DNA of 64,000 nt from Hsuehochloa calcarea (lineage: Eukaryota > Streptophyta > Magnoliopsida > Poales > Poaceae). Positions 23,249 through 35,959 of this stretch are shown here, in pieces. Every line of letters starts with the position of its first letter. Within the stretch, counting starts at the first letter, position 1. The stretch spans positions 44,960,777 through 45,024,776 of the forward strand of contig CM070609.1 of NCBI GenBank assembly GCA_036346395.1. The letters run 5' to 3'. The notes below the pieces were generated by a model. That model made no database searches and was not told the origin of the DNA. It saw only the letters and a list, made by a program, of their open reading frames with translations. Both the position numbers and the translations under genes were made by a program.

Positions 23249-23311
<63 letters not shown>
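23249..23311. repeat. (AT)n microsatellite
   Basis: About 31 uninterrupted TA/AT units between two MITE-like sequences. Confidence 0.95.
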
Positions 23312-23314
<3 letters not shown>

Positions 23315-23511
23315 AAATAGTATTATACTCTTGGGAGTACGTACTCTCACTTTTCATATACTACTTAAATAGTACGGTGATACCTCTTTATCTATTTGAG
23401 CATACTCCAATAATGATTATAAAATATACCACAAAGTGAGTTCCATGAAAAGTTTCATTAAAATCCACTTTTTATAGCAAAATTTGTATATATACTTCTT
23501 TTATATACTCT
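23312..23511. repeat. Second MITE-like fragment next to the microsatellite
   Basis: Begins with ATAGTATTATACTCTTGGGAGTACGTACTCTC, wording close to the inverted repeats of 22880-23247 (tactccc..gtagttactctc), and has the same AT-rich body. The far end is not defined; it runs into GC-rich LTR sequence at about 23512. Confidence 0.35.
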
Positions 23512-26500
23512 CCTCCCCACCATGTGTCCCCAGCCCGCGCCCGTCGTGCCGCGCGTTGCACGTCACCGCCTCGGGGCTTCGCGCCGCCTTCAAGTGCCCC
23601 AACAGCATTGCCCCTCTCCCTCGACTATAAGAAGAGCCCATGCCTCTCCCTTTTCCCCTCCCCGATCTTGTCTCCCTCTCTCTCGCCAAGACGCACCGTA
23701 GAGGCTCAAGCCTCCTTTTCTGTCCGCTGCCCCATCGTCGTTGATTCGCAACTCTGGTGAGACCCTCACCATGCCAACCCCATCACGAGGTGTTCCAAGA
23801 ACCAAGGAAGCTTTGCCCCAACTAGATTTGACTTTGGTCCTCCGACGCCGCCAGATTTCCTCTTCTTCATCATCTTCGGCAGTGAGCTTCCCCACCACCG
23901 ACCACCGTCCACCGACCTCCTCCTGCCTCCCTCCTTTGTCCTGGTGAGATCCCCATACCTCATTCTTGCTCGTGTTTCCTTTTTCCTGCTCAGAGTGTCG
24001 TCGAACCACTTTGGCCGTCGTCACCTAGTGGAGTACTGCGCTGCCACTTCGGTGCCTCGTTGGACGTGCCACCAACACCCTTGGGACCACCTAGCCACCT
24101 TGGTTCCATTTTTGGCCTTACCCGGCACCGCCGTGACTTCCTTCGCCAGTGACGAACAAGAGTCGTGAGCACCAGCACCTTCCTCTAATTTGTCGGAACC
24201 GGACAAGTCGTGTGCATGTGTCACTAACTCCCGTAATCTCTATCTTAAGGGTTAGATAATGATTACTGCTATTTTAAATGATGTCGGTTTCAATGACACA
24301 TGGGCCCGGCCAGCAATTAACGAAGTCAATTAACTTCTGGTTTTCCCGTGAGTCTATGACATGTGGGCCGAAGGCACAGTGGAAGCCCTTGTGGACCAGT
24401 GACTGTGCGTGTGGACTCGGTTCGTGTGTTGTGCTGTGCACCAAGTCACTACACAGTGGACCCCACTATCAGAGAGAGTTCCTCTCTCCCTTCTTATTTT
24501 CTCTAGATTTAATTCAAATTCAAACTTCAAAGAGCCCGTTCTCCCTCATTTTAACTCCGATTTAAGTGAAATTTGTTTCTAATTTTGTATGAATTCAGTA
24601 TCTTCCTATTAGCAGTAGCCTTGCTCAATTTAGATTTCATTTATTATTTCTTTAGTATTTATTTGTTTTGCTTGCTTGTTTGTTCTTTTTCCATCGTATT
24701 CGTCCGAATAGAGTTCGAAGAAGCGGGAGATCTCCAATTTGATCATGCTCAAGATTATCAAGATCCCCTTGCCTTAGACCCAGGAAAGTCAACACTTTGA
24801 TCATATTGAACCTACATTTTATGCAAATTATATTATTTTAAAATATCAAATTGCATGCTAAATTGATTATACAAATGTATGTTAAATGCTTAAGGTAGTT
24901 AAATGCCAAATTGTTATATTACCATCCTTTGGAAATTGAATTCCTTAATCATTTTCACCCTAGATAATTATGTATAACATACTAGCTTTAGTTGTACTTA
25001 AGTGCCATGTTAGTCTTGCTTAAGTACCCGTGGCATAAATCGCCTGAATCATCATCTTTTAATCATGAAAATGGATTTAGGAAGTTATTTTGGGTAAATG
25101 ACTCCCAAAATGACTAGAATGTTTGAGATAATCTATTTTATGCTTCTCAAAAACCCTAATAACTGCTGTTACCATATCTGGGCGGATGGTATGATGGTTG
25201 GTATGATGTTGGGTACTAATGTAGCCTAAGGAATGTTGGTATGTGGAATGAACCGTCCAGATGACTTTAAGGACTTAATCTTGTGATGACCCCCAATGTA
25301 AAACAGTACAACCATAAGTCTATAATGGTGTTGACCTAGCTAAATAATTTGTATCCATCAATACGAGTTACACCATTGGAGGACCCGCTATGCTGTAGGC
25401 CTTCGTGATTACGGGTTGGGGAGCACGTCGAAAGTCATCGTGAGGTGCAAGAGGGGGTCTGGGTAAGGGTTGACGCAGGTTTGGGAGCGTATCCATTCTC
25501 AAGTGAAACCTTAGCGGGTGTAACGAATACTGGGGGATGCATTGTAAAGGCCTTGTGGTAATCTCCCTTGATTCACATGTCTAAGGACACGTGTGTACAT
25601 ATCATGACAATTATCTCTTGTGGGTAAAGATATATAACCTCCGCAGAGTAATAAATTGTTCGAACAGCCGTGCCTATGGTAAAAGACGGGCATGAGAACT
25701 TACGCGATTTAGTTCTATTTATAAAACTTTGTCGGTGGGATGAAAATGTATTGGGCCAATGTGACCCTGAATTTGCATTTTCCCTGAGTAGTCTTACCCA
25801 ATGATGTTAATAGGTGAATGTAACCACAGCCAAAACTAAGCATAAGGTGGAGGTAACCTTCACTGTTATAAATATTGCACAATTACTCTCTTTAATAAAA
25901 TGATATTTGGTTAAAATGCTAAGTGATAGGACTTTCTAATTCTTGTACTTAAAAATGCTTCTTTGAGCAAATAAAAGAATCCGAGCCATCCTTGTTAAAG
26001 CCTTGCATGTATATACTGCATTCTCTGTGTGCTGGCTCGCGAGCACGGTTGTTTGTGCCCACCCTCGCTCTTTCCCCCAACTCTCAAAAGCCGTGGATCA
26101 AGGGCACTATGCTTACGAGGATCCAGATATTGGTGGTCAAGACGATGCTGAAGAGTAGTCTAGTTTCTAGTAGTCTAGTCTCGCCTCAATCTAGCTGACT
26201 CAGTCAGTACTCATGTACACCAATATTGCCCAAGTCTTTGGATAATATCGGTCGTACATTGGTTTCCCTAGTCGCTTGCTTGTGGAGAGATGTGCTCTAC
26301 CCCTTTTGCTTCCGCTGTTGTTTCTGCTATTTTGTAATGTAATCATTTGGCTTGTTCAGCTCTATTGTACAATTTGACCTGATGCGGTCTAATTGTCTAT
26401 GATGTTTGTAATATATTGAATGGTTTTTTCTACGTTATATATGAAATAATTCAGTGATGTGTTATGTGAGCGCTATCTATGGATCTCGGGAATAACGTAG

Positions 26501-26544
26501 TGTTGTTCACAGAGGATTATGGATTGTGAAATCCGTGTCCGACA
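23512..26544 (+). repeat. Tekay-like gypsy LTR, 5'-truncated, plus orientation
   Basis: Closes with CGTGTCCGACA at 26544, like the GGGTCCGACA end of the LTRs at 28343/35960 (those are minus-strand). Blocks at 25430-25580 (GCAAGAGGGGGTCT, GAAACCTTAGCGGG, TGTAAAGGCCTTGTGGTAATC) and 25255-25275 (TTTAAGGACTTAATCTTG) correspond to the reverse complement of 29100-29350, so this is a related LTR in the opposite direction. GC-rich part at 23520-24200 with a possible TATA (ACTATAAGAAG, about 23624). The expected TGTAGCGTCCC-type start is absent, and MULE-like sequence follows directly. Confidence 0.5.
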
Positions 26545-26640
26545 GCCAACCTTTCCCTTCAACCTAGCAATGTCCGCGGCCCAGATTAGTTGCTCCTAGG
26601 TAGGATGGTCAGTCAATTGGCCAACCGTGCCGTAACCATA
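26545..26640. repeat. Short MULE-related segment matching 60306-60400
   Basis: Contains TCAATGTCCGCGGCCCAGAT-like wording, then the GTAACCATACA block, shared with the Mutator-like transposase remnant at 60306-60400 (about four of five bases). The two diverge after GTAACCATACA. Confidence 0.5.
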
Positions 26641-26966
26641 CAGGGGCGTGTGTTCTACAAGTGTCCGTATTTCTTGGTGAGTATGATTTTCGCGAATACT
26701 GGTATTTGTATTTTGGTTTTGTTTGTCACTTCTTTTTCACTATTCGGTGCGGTTTTCAGGCCGGTGGTTGCCAGTACTTTCAATGGGTGGACTCTGTTGG
26801 TTCCGTGGTGGAAAGAGCAGTGGAACGTCCACCTATAGTTCCATATAGTCCAATGGTGAACATGCCACCTGTAGGCAAACACTTGGACATGATTCTTGAT
26901 CACCTGAAGTGGCTCAAAAAACTTATGTGTGTGTATCCTACTGGTAGGGTGCTCAATATGTATTAA
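26605..26966 (+). pseudogene. GRF-type zinc finger protein (transposon-associated), two exons
   Basis: GRF zinc fingers bind nucleic acids and recur in plant transposon-borne proteins. Splicing 26605-26676 to 26760-26966 (donor TTCTTG|GTGAGTATG, acceptor TTTTCAG|GCC) joins GRVFYKCPYFL to AGGCQYFQWVDS, giving the GR.FYKCP...C..F.W.D consensus in one frame. The reading opens at ATG 26605 and ends after VYPTGRVLNMY. Downstream of the finger it is a short unassigned tail (IVPYSPMVNMPP...). The N-terminal segment overlaps MULE-like DNA, so the start may be a fusion product. It may be a functional small gene or a remnant; I list it as a remnant because of its context. The reading of the finger is confident, the gene limits are not. 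Confidence 0.5.
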
Positions 26967-27165
26967 GCAGTAGTCATTGTCTGCATAAGAGATTTATGTA
27001 AGAACGATGTTGTGTGCTTGTTTACGAACTGCAAGATGTCTTTAACTTTTGGCAATTGGATCCGTATGAACGTAACACGATAAGAGACATTTGTATTAGA
27101 AAATGAGACTTCAATACTGCAATGAAATTAAACTTTGTATCTAGGTTCATGTCAGACGAAAAAGT
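26967..27165. other. Spacer between GRF gene and minisatellite
   Basis: Non-coding, AT-rich; likely 3' UTR of the GRF-type unit. No motif was recognised. Confidence 0.3.
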
Positions 27166-28342
27166 CCATACAACACCGCAACCTTTTGCAGACCGAGATG
27201 AACACACACTGTGATGCTACCTTTTTAGTCCGAAATGACCACACTTTGCCACGCCACCTTTTCAGACCGAAAAGACCGCACATTGTCATGCCACACACTA
27301 CCACCTTTGCAAAAAGAAATAACAACACATTGTGACACAACCTTTTTAGACCAAAATGATCACACTCTGGCATGCCACCTTTTCAGACCGAAAAGACCGC
27401 ACCCTGTCATGCTAAACACTACCACCGTTTGCAGACCGAAATGACAACACACAGCGACGCTACCTTTTCACACCAAAATGACCACACTCTCCCACGCCAC
27501 CTTTTCAGCCCGAAAAGACTACACCCTGACACGCCACACACTGCCACCTTTTGCAAACTGAAATGACAACACGCTGCAACGCTACCTTTTTCAGATCGAA
27601 ATGATCACACTCTGCCACGCCACCTTTTCAAACCGAAAAGACTGCACCCTGTCACGCCACACACTGCCACCTTTTGTAGACCAAAATGATAACACATTGT
27701 GATGCTAATTTTTCAAATCGAAATGATCACACTCTGCCACGCCACCTTTTCAGCCCGAAAACACCGCACCCTGTCACGCCACACATTGCCACCTTTTGCA
27801 AACCAAAATGACAACACACTGCGATGCTACCTTTTCAGACCGAAATGGCAACACTCTGCCACACCACCTTTTCAGACCGAAAAAATCGCACCCTGTCATG
27901 CCATACATTGTCACCTTTTGCAGACCAAAATGACAACGCACTACGATGCTACCTTTTCAAACAGAAATGACCACACTCTGCTATGCCACCTTTTTAGACT
28001 GAAAAGACCGCGCCCAGTCATGCCACACACTGTTATCTTTTTAGACAGAAATGACAACACAGTGTGACGCTACCATTTCATACTGAAATAACCACACTCT
28101 GTCGCGCCACCTTTTTAGACCGAAAATACCGCACCCTGTCGTGCCACAAATTGTCACCTTTTGCAGACCGAAATGACAACAAACTATGATGCTACCTTTT
28201 CAAACAGATATGACCACTCCGCCATGCCACCTTTTCAAACTAAAAAGATCGCGCCCTGTTATGCCACACACTGCTATCTTTTCAGACAGAAATGACAACA
28301 CAATGTGACGCTACCATTTCATACCGAAATGAACACACCCTG
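27166..28342. repeat. Higher-order minisatellite, 41-bp monomers in ~122-bp units (left part)
   Basis: The core word CCACCTTTTCAGACCGAAAAGACCGC and close variants recur about every 41 bp. Three monomer types (TTTTGCAGACCGAAATGACAACACAC..., CCTTTTCAGACCGAAATGACCACACT..., CCTTTTCAGACCGAAAAGACCGCACC...) alternate in order, giving a repeat of about 120-124 bp, roughly ten times. The array resumes at 39268 on the other side of the inserted retrotransposon. Frames through it are open only by chance. Confidence 0.9.
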
Positions 28343-31300
28343 TGTCGGACCCCCGGGTGTCACACAACCCCGAGACCCTCTGTGCATACCAAGCTAGTCC
28401 CATGATCAGTAGCTAGCTCGCACAGTTGCAACAATGATGTAATCATAACCATTCAACAACGAACTAATGAAGCAGACAAAGTAATATTATTTAAAACAAC
28501 AAGGACCTTATGGTCAAGGTTCTTACAAAAGTCGCCTCACAGGGCTTAGCAACGACAGAGTATCTGGCAGCGGAAATCTCAAAATACGTGGAGCCCAATC
28601 GACATGCCCACAGGCAATCGAGTGGAGGACGTGACCTAGTTCGCAAAGTCTTCAAACTAGCCTTCTTCGTAGAACTCAACATTTCGATTCTTCATTGACC
28701 GATCAACAAAGGGCATAAAGCCGTGAGTACATAAAGTACTCAAGAAGTCGAGAGAAATGTATGCACATAGTATTCATGCCAGCTTAAACAAGGATGGCTT
28801 TATGGTTAATTTGCGTAAAGCAAGTTTAATAAAGAACTACATTAATTAGATTGCAAAGGTGATTTTAAAAGAATAATACATAGATAACCAAGTTCTTTTG
28901 AATCAAATAGTGAACATCCCGCTCACTTCCCAACCATTCCAACCAAACGCTTCCATCGAACCAAACCACATTTTTGAAAATGCTACCTTGCGCGAAATCA
29001 CTGTGCATGTCCGTAATCGGGACACGGCTATTTGAATAGATTTTGACACTCTGCAGAGGTTGTACAGCTTTACCCACAAGAGATAAATCACTTGTAATGT
29101 CCGTCTGACACACTTCCGAGGGTGTGCGACTAAGTGATTACCACAAGGCCTTTACAAAGTTCCATTTTGCCTCGGTTCTGCCCGCTAAGGTTTCGCCATC
29201 ACAGCCCCCTCTTGCGCCAATAAACAGCCACAACAGAACCGACTCAAAACTTTCCTAATTAATTGGCCAGGTCCGTCCCATACCGGACTTGTGGTTGCAC
29301 GAGGTGGCCCAGATCAATGACTTGCAAAGTTAAGTCCTTAGTTGGCTGCTCAGACAAGTCTACCACAACCCAATGTGCATTACACACCCACTCTAGCTCC
29401 CTACCTCAAGCCCGAGCATAAATCATTTTTGTTCATACCCTGACCAAATGGCAATCCCTGCCATGGCACAACATCTTTTAATAAAAGTGGCCTCACACCA
29501 CTGTTCCATAGTTCCATTATTCAAATTTCATTAATCATTGAACATGTGATCGCAAGTACCGCGGGTAACTAGAGCATGTCTAAGCAATAATACGCTCCCA
29601 AGTTGGTATACCATTATGTCCAACTAGTATTAACCATCCTAAGGTGTCCAAGGATATATGTCATTCAAGGAGACATTTCATTTTCAATTCATCAAGGAGG
29701 CATAATGGCAATTTGGTAATTATCTACTCCCAAAACCATTTTTAATAAAACTAGCCATGCATGATAATTTAATACAATATACATTTGTAAAATGGGTTCA
29801 ACATGGTCAAAGGCCTACGACTTGCCTTCGTTGACGAGGAGCGGGTCTTCGGTCGTTGGGTCGAAGAAATCTTCCGAGACGCCGGAATCTACACGTGCGA
29901 GAATAGCAACAAATAAATAAAACAGCACCAAATGAACTCCAAAAATTACAAAACCAGTACCAAATGAAAGAGGATGAATTTATATAAATTTAGAAATTTG
30001 GATCACCCAAATCGGAGTTCGGATGTGAAAGTTATGGCCAAAAGAAATTGGAAAATCACATGAAATGATAGAATTAGGGTTTTCGGATTTTCCGGAATTA
30101 TTTTTCTATTGAAAAACCGAAGAAATGCGTCAGCGCTTGCGCAATCGCACACGTGGCTGCCACACGGTCGCCACGCCGCCAGGCGCCGACGCGCCACGAC
30201 CAGTCGACGCGCGCCACATCGGCTTCGCCCGCGGTCGAGAGAGAAAGAGAGAGAGAGAGACGGGGAGGCGCGGCGGCCGGAGCTGGGGAAGACGGCGGCG
30301 ACGGCGAGGGAGAAGAGGGGAGGGGCGGCGGCGGCGCTACGGGAGAACGACAGCGACGGAGGCGGCCGAGAGAGAGAGAGAGAGAGCGCGGGAGGAAAGG
30401 GGAGAAGCGAGCCGCGCGGCTTAAATAGGGCGGAGGAGGAGCACGGCGACGTGGAGGCGCGGCGACGGATCGCACGGCGGCGTGGCGGGCGCGCGGCGGA
30501 GGTGCGGCGAGGCGAACGTGGAGAGAGAGAGGCGGCGGATTCGCGCATGGCGGATTCGCGCGACGTGGAGAGAGAGAAGCGGCGGCGGCGAGACGACAGG
30601 GAGCCGTCCGATTCGTCGGACGGTGGGGAGCGAGGGAGGCGCGGCGAAGGAGCGTCGTCCGATTTCGATCGGACGGCGGAGAAGACGAACGGCCGCGGGC
30701 GAACGGGAGCGGCCGGATCTCGATCCAACGGCCAGCAGCAAGGGGCGACGCGCTGGGAGGGTCGTCCGATGAGGATCGGGCACGAGGCGAGGCGCGCGCG
30801 GAGGACGATGATGGGTGCCGTCCGATTCGACGGACGGTGCGGAGGAAGGGGAGGCGCGGCGAGGAGAGAAGCGGCCGTCCGATTTCGACGGACGGTGGGA
30901 AGATGGAGGGCGCGGCGAACGGAGCGCGGATGAAGATCCGACGGCGGAGGCGACGGCGCGCGCGGAGAGAGGCTGGGCGGATCTCGACGGACGGCCAGAG
31001 CAAAGGAGCGACGCGGCGGCGAGAGCCGCGTGATGACGACGGACGGTGGAGGCGAAGGGTGGCGCGCGGCGCAACGAGAGACGGATGTCGACGGACGGCG
31101 AGGAGCGAGGCGAGGCGAGGGCGCGCAAGAGTGGGCAGCGGGGAGCGCGCCGTGTGGGAACGAGGAGATGGGCCGGAGAGATTCAGCCCAAAACAGAAAA
31201 GGGAATTAAAATACATTTTTGATTTTAGAAATTCAAATAAATAAAAAGGCAATTTAGAAAATCGCAAATAGACTCCAAAAATTCTAGAAAAATTCACAGA

Positions 31301-31614
31301 AATTACTTGAATTATTCTAGACTTAATAAAAATACTTTTACTTTAAATTTTTCTTTTTCTTTTACAAATAAATTAATTTTCCATTTCGGGTAAAATAAAA
31401 ATCAATTTCTTAAATCCAAGAAAATTCTGAAAATAATAATTTTGATTTTAAATTCCAGAAAACTCAATTAAACCAACTTTAATTTAATTGAAGTTTGATT
31501 AATTCATATTTAAACTGCAATTGATTTTGAAATTTCCAAATTAAGCTTTTGGCAAATAGAAGCAAATGGTTCTCTTTTAAAATTTTCAAAAACTCCAAAA
31601 AACGGGACGCTACA
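28343..31614 (-). repeat. 3' LTR of the chromovirus-type element (3272 bp)
   Basis: Spans TGTCGGACCCCC (display left) to GGGACGCTACA (display right). Carries a very GC-rich middle (30120-31190) with GAGAGA tracts, a TATA-like CTATTTAAG (minus strand, about 30422-30430) and an AT-rich end. Long open frames on both strands of the GC-rich part (up to about 400 codons) have only Arg/Ser/Ala/Pro low complexity and no domain; they are compositional. Confidence 0.9.
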
Positions 31615-31684
31615 AACCTACCCCTCTTAAAGGGAATCTCGACCAGAGATTCAGCCGACTAGAGAATAGGTGGGAAACTCACCT

Positions 31685-31996
31685 TCAAGTCATCTTCTCG
31701 TTCAAGTGGCTTCTTCTTCGTGTGGTTGCTCCATCGACCTTGCAGAAACGGATTATCTTGCTTCTTGTCACTCGCTCTGCTATTTCCAAAATCTTGATGG
31801 GATGCTCCTTGTAGGTGAGGTCTTCTTTCTGGGCAATTGCTTCCATTGGCATCTGCTCTTCGGGCACACGCAAACTCTTCTTCAGTTGTGACACGTGGAA
31901 GACATTATGCACATCCGATACCGAGGCGGGAGCTCCAACCGTAAGCGACTTCTCCTCTTCTGCTAGAATCGAAAGGTCCGATGTACCTTGGTGCAA
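31685..31996 (-). pseudogene. Chromodomain-adjacent C terminus of chromovirus pol
   Basis: Contains VHNVFHVSQLKKSLRVPEE and LTYKEHPIKILEIAERVTRS, the conserved linker between integrase C terminus and chromodomain in Tekay/Del elements. The expected aromatic W....EEATWE end of the chromodomain is scrambled by a frameshift (GATTRRRSHLNEK). In intact relatives this domain guides integration to heterochromatin. Confidence 0.7.
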
Positions 31997-32110
31997 GCTT
32001 TCCGCTTACTCAAACGACGATCCCTTTGAGAGGCGACACCTTTAGTACACATGATCACCAGTGCAAATGCTAGATCTCGCGACTGTTATCAAGATAACTC
32101 TTCGCTCGGT

Positions 32111-33690
32111 TCAGGCTGTTTTCAGCCTTTCTCTAATTGATCGAACTTGCTCTTCGGCTTTCTCCAAAATATCTAGCCCAAACACTTGTCTTTCACCCAC
32201 TTCATTCCAATACAATGATGTTCTGCATTTTCTTCCATAAAGAGCTTCAAATGGAGACATCCGAGGCTTGACTGTAATCGTTGTTATAGGAAAACTCTGG
32301 ATAAGGTAGCATTTGATCCCAACTGGTCTCATTTGCTAAGGCACAAGCCCTTAACATATCTTCTAGGATTTGATTTACTCTTTCTCGTCATCCATCATTT
32401 GGGATGATAAGTCAGATCGAAATTTAGATTAGTACCCAGAACACTGTGTAACTTCTGCCAAAATCTTGAGGTGAACTGGGATCCTCGACCTGACACGATC
32501 TTCTTCGGCACTCCATGCTGGCACACTATCTTTGCCATGTACAATTCTACCAGTCTATCACCAGAGTAAGTAGTTTTGACTGGGAGAAAGTGAGCGACTT
32601 TGGTTAGACGGTCCACAATTACCCAGATAGAATCATATCCTGACCTTGTCCTTGGCAAACCAGTAATAAAATCCATGCCAATTTCTTCCCACTTCCATTC
32701 GGGCACTCTCAAGGGTTGCAGGAGTCCAGCAGGTCTTTGATGCTCGGCTTTTACTCGCTGACAGACATCACCCTGAGATACACACTCGGCAATCTCACGC
32801 TTCATGCTAGGCCACCAATACATTTCCTTGAGGTCTTGGTACATCTTTGTGCTTCCAGGGTGAATAGAGTACAAAGTTTCATGGGCTTCCTTGAGTATCA
32901 GCTGCTTAAGCTCTTCCTGATCTGGAACACAGATTCGCTTGTCAAACCAAATGGTGCCTTGCTCATCCTCTGAAAATCTCAGGGCTTTACCCTTCTTCAT
33001 GTTGCTCTTAATTTCCTTAATATTGGCATTTTCAATTTGAGCTTCCTTGATCTGATTCCGCAAAGTGGGTTGAACTTCTAGGGCAGCTAGGTAACCTCCT
33101 TCAACCAACTCTAACTTGAGCTTCTGGAATTCTTCATGCGTATCGGGCCGATTTTCCTTGATCGTCGTGGTATTGCAAGAGACTTTTTCGCTCAAGGCAT
33201 CCGCCACAACATTAGCTTTGCTCAGGTGGCAATGGATTCCAATATCATAATCCTTGATTAACTCTAACCACCTTCTTTGCCTCATATTAAGATCACCTAA
33301 GTGAAAATGTACTTCAAGCTCTTATGGTCCAGATAGACTTCACAATGATTACAAGAAGGTAATGACGCCATAACCTTAGAGCATGCACTACAGCAGCTAA
33401 TTCCAAGTCATGAGTGGGGTAATCCACTTCATGAGGCCTCAATTGACTGGAAGCATAGGCTACCACCTCCCTTTCTTGCATCCGGACACAACCAAGTCCT
33501 TGCCGGGATGCATCACAGAAAATCTCAAAATCCTTCCGGACATCTCGCAAAATCAACACCGGAGCTGTTGTCAACCGCTTCTTCAATTCTTGAAAACTCT
33601 GCTCACAATCTATTGTCCAAGCAAATTTCTTTTCTTTCTTCAACGGCTGAGTGAGGGGTCTTGCTATCTTGTAGAATCCTTCTATTGCGG
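32111..33690 (-). pseudogene. Chromovirus RT end, RNase H and integrase remnant
   Basis: Reading leftward: RT C terminus (FYKIARPLTQPLKKEKKFAW, 33690-33620), RNase H with FEIFCDASRQGLGCV (DEAD-box-like D at about 33525) and YPTHDLELAAVVHALR (about 33420-33373), then integrase at 33285-32395 and its C terminus at 32332-32111 (SPFEALYGRKCR). In the integrase zinc finger, the first Cys of C..C is Gly (QGDVCQRVKAEHQ). The first catalytic Asp is kept (GMDFITGLP) but the second is Gly (IVSGRGSQF in place of SDRG). Stops at 33288-33310 and near 32400 also break it. It cannot be autonomous. Confidence 0.8.
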
Positions 33691-33714
33691 CTCAACTGAA
33701 CGCGTTGCACATCT

Positions 33715-35942
33715 CTGACAGCTGCAGTGGTAGCTCCATTATGGGAAACTGATGCCAAACTGCGGGTTTACAACTATGTTCTGGAGTGCCAACTAAGAAG
33801 CTATCAAACTTATCTTCCAAATTGCTGGATCCAATGCTCACTATTATCGAAATCTATCAATCCAGCATGTCATAAGGTCACCCAATTACAATCCAATCAT
33901 TTAATCGATTTTACATTCTCGATACACCAGCATGATTCAAAAATCCTTCTTTGGCATAAGTTTCAAATAATCCAACAAATTCACCACTTTGATCGCAAGA
34001 TTTCTTCCCTGCACAAATCCACAAAATCCACTAGCAATAAGCACATCTTCCGATCCGATAAACTTCCAGATCACACAAAATTCTTTTCTATCCCTTTTGG
34101 AACAAAATCCTCCAGAGATTATATTCACGCAATTGCTTCCTCCGAAATTATTGACTAAATCCACAACATTATCCACTAAATTTCCTCAAGCAAATTTATC
34201 AATTGCAACCCTCAAAATTTCTTTATACCAATCCAATATCTCAATTTTAGAACCTTCCAAAGGACTGCTTGCCATCCCAAATTCAAATTTAATCCGCCAA
34301 TTATTGTATCACCATTTATCCAATATTTATTCAGTCCAACTCCAATACTTGTAGATATTCATCAATCCAACAATTATTTTGGACCAACTCCGATATCAGT
34401 AATATATCCGTCAATCATAAATTCCAATATCCAACAATCATCTGTTTGCATAATCCAATCTTCACAATTGCGCAATTCTATAATCCGATCAAGACATACC
34501 TCTATAATCTAACAAAAATTTCTCTTCAAATCTCTATTTCTCTATTCAACCACATCCAATTGAATCCAATGTGACCAACAAACTCAATTAATTTCATTCT
34601 TCTTGATTCAACATAATCCACCACAATCGTTGTCAAGAATTGGCGATCATATAATCCGAATCCTTAACAATCAGGTAATCCTTTAATCCAAATCCAATCA
34701 TAATATATTTCAGAATCCATCATCCAAAGAAATTAGATTTCTATAACCCAAATTCCACAATCATATTTCCATAATCCAATCAAGATCAATTTCTGTAATT
34801 CATCCAAGATTCTTTTCTATAATCCAATCTCCCATAATCTCGTATCAATAATAATTTAATTCTACAATCTAGTAATCACGCATTTCTACAATCCAACCAA
34901 GATCCAACCAATTCTTCCAAAATTAACATCATAAATCGATATAAAAACTCCAATTCTCTTCAGATTCTACTCGGCCTCTTCTCGCACAATTTCTCAATTC
35001 CAAATATCCAACCGACATTATAACCAGCTCAAGATTCAATTTAAATACAACTTCTCCTAATAATCAAATCAGCACTTCAGATTCTTTTATCCTTCAAGAT
35101 TAATCAAGATCTTCCTCTCTGATCACTTTACTCCACGATTTATATAATCCATCAATATGCTACTCTTTAAACCATTTATAATCAAGGCATACCCATTATC
35201 ATACTCTAGTATCCACAGTAACTTCTTGCATATACCCGGTTAAATCTCAAAATTGGTCTCATCAAAGATTCTCCAAAGCTACCTATGTTGGCATCAAAAC
35301 ACATTGGTTATTTCCAGCAAGAGTAGCTTCCAAGGGACTTACGGGTCTGAACCATTTTGCAACAATTCTTCACAGGTTTCATAGATGAGAGGAGAAAGCA
35401 CAATAGGTGAGAGGAAAAGCATTTAGATGAGTAAGAAACAAGGAGATAGATGGATCAGCCTAATGCGGACAAAGTTGGTTTTACCCAACGAACGGATAGC
35501 CGGAAAGCTATCAAGAAGCAAACAAGAAAGAGACACTCAAGCACAAAAGCCCTATTACGCGGACTAAGCGAATATAAAACTAGGGAGGCAGCTACCAATC
35601 TAATCTTTATGGAGGGTCAACTGGGAACAGACGGCGGAACTTGAGCTTCCAAGACTTCCATTGCTTGATCTTGAAGGGCTCGATCCTAGGGATAATCCAG
35701 AGATGAGGGAGTCAAATTTAAATTTGAAAACCAAGTTCCAGAAAAGATAAGATGAAAGAACTCAAGAATGATATAAGAGGGTAAGATGAGAAGAAAAGAA
35801 TAGAACAAGGCGAGAAAGAACAGAATAAGATGAGAGAAGAATTTCTAGTCAAGTTAATTGCTTGGTTTGATTTAGAAAATATATTTTGAATTTTTGACTA
35901 AGACGACCAATCTAACTGTGGTTACGTCCTACAGTCGATATG
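33715..35942 (-). other. Non-coding leader replacing gag-protease-RT
   Basis: About 2.2 kb between the PBS and the truncated RT, with no gag, knuckle or protease. From 33820 to 35240 it is a loose array of AATCCAATC / CAATCCAAC / TCCAATTC words (display strand) with little coding potential. An abrupt change at about 33715 marks the deletion junction with RT. Confidence 0.6.
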
Positions 35943-35954
35943 GCTCTGATACCA
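35943..35954 (-). promoter_or_regulatory. Primer binding site (Met tRNA type)
   Basis: Minus strand TGGTATCAGAGC, five bases inside the LTR edge at 35960; complementary to the 3' end of plant initiator methionine tRNA. Confidence 0.85.
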
Positions 35955-35959
35955 TCTCT

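Noticed and set aside
27166..28342. Possible CRISPR-like array
   Set aside because: Repeats are contiguous and diverged with no unique spacers, the window is a plant nuclear genome, and the structure is a minisatellite.
30003..31297. Long open frames (up to 399 codons on the minus strand, 274 on the plus strand) in the left LTR
   Set aside because: They lie in a GC-rich LTR segment, are open on several frames of both strands at once, and consist of Arg/Ser/Pro/Ala or Arg/Glu/Gly low complexity. The partner LTR has shifted versions with indels, so no coding constraint is apparent.
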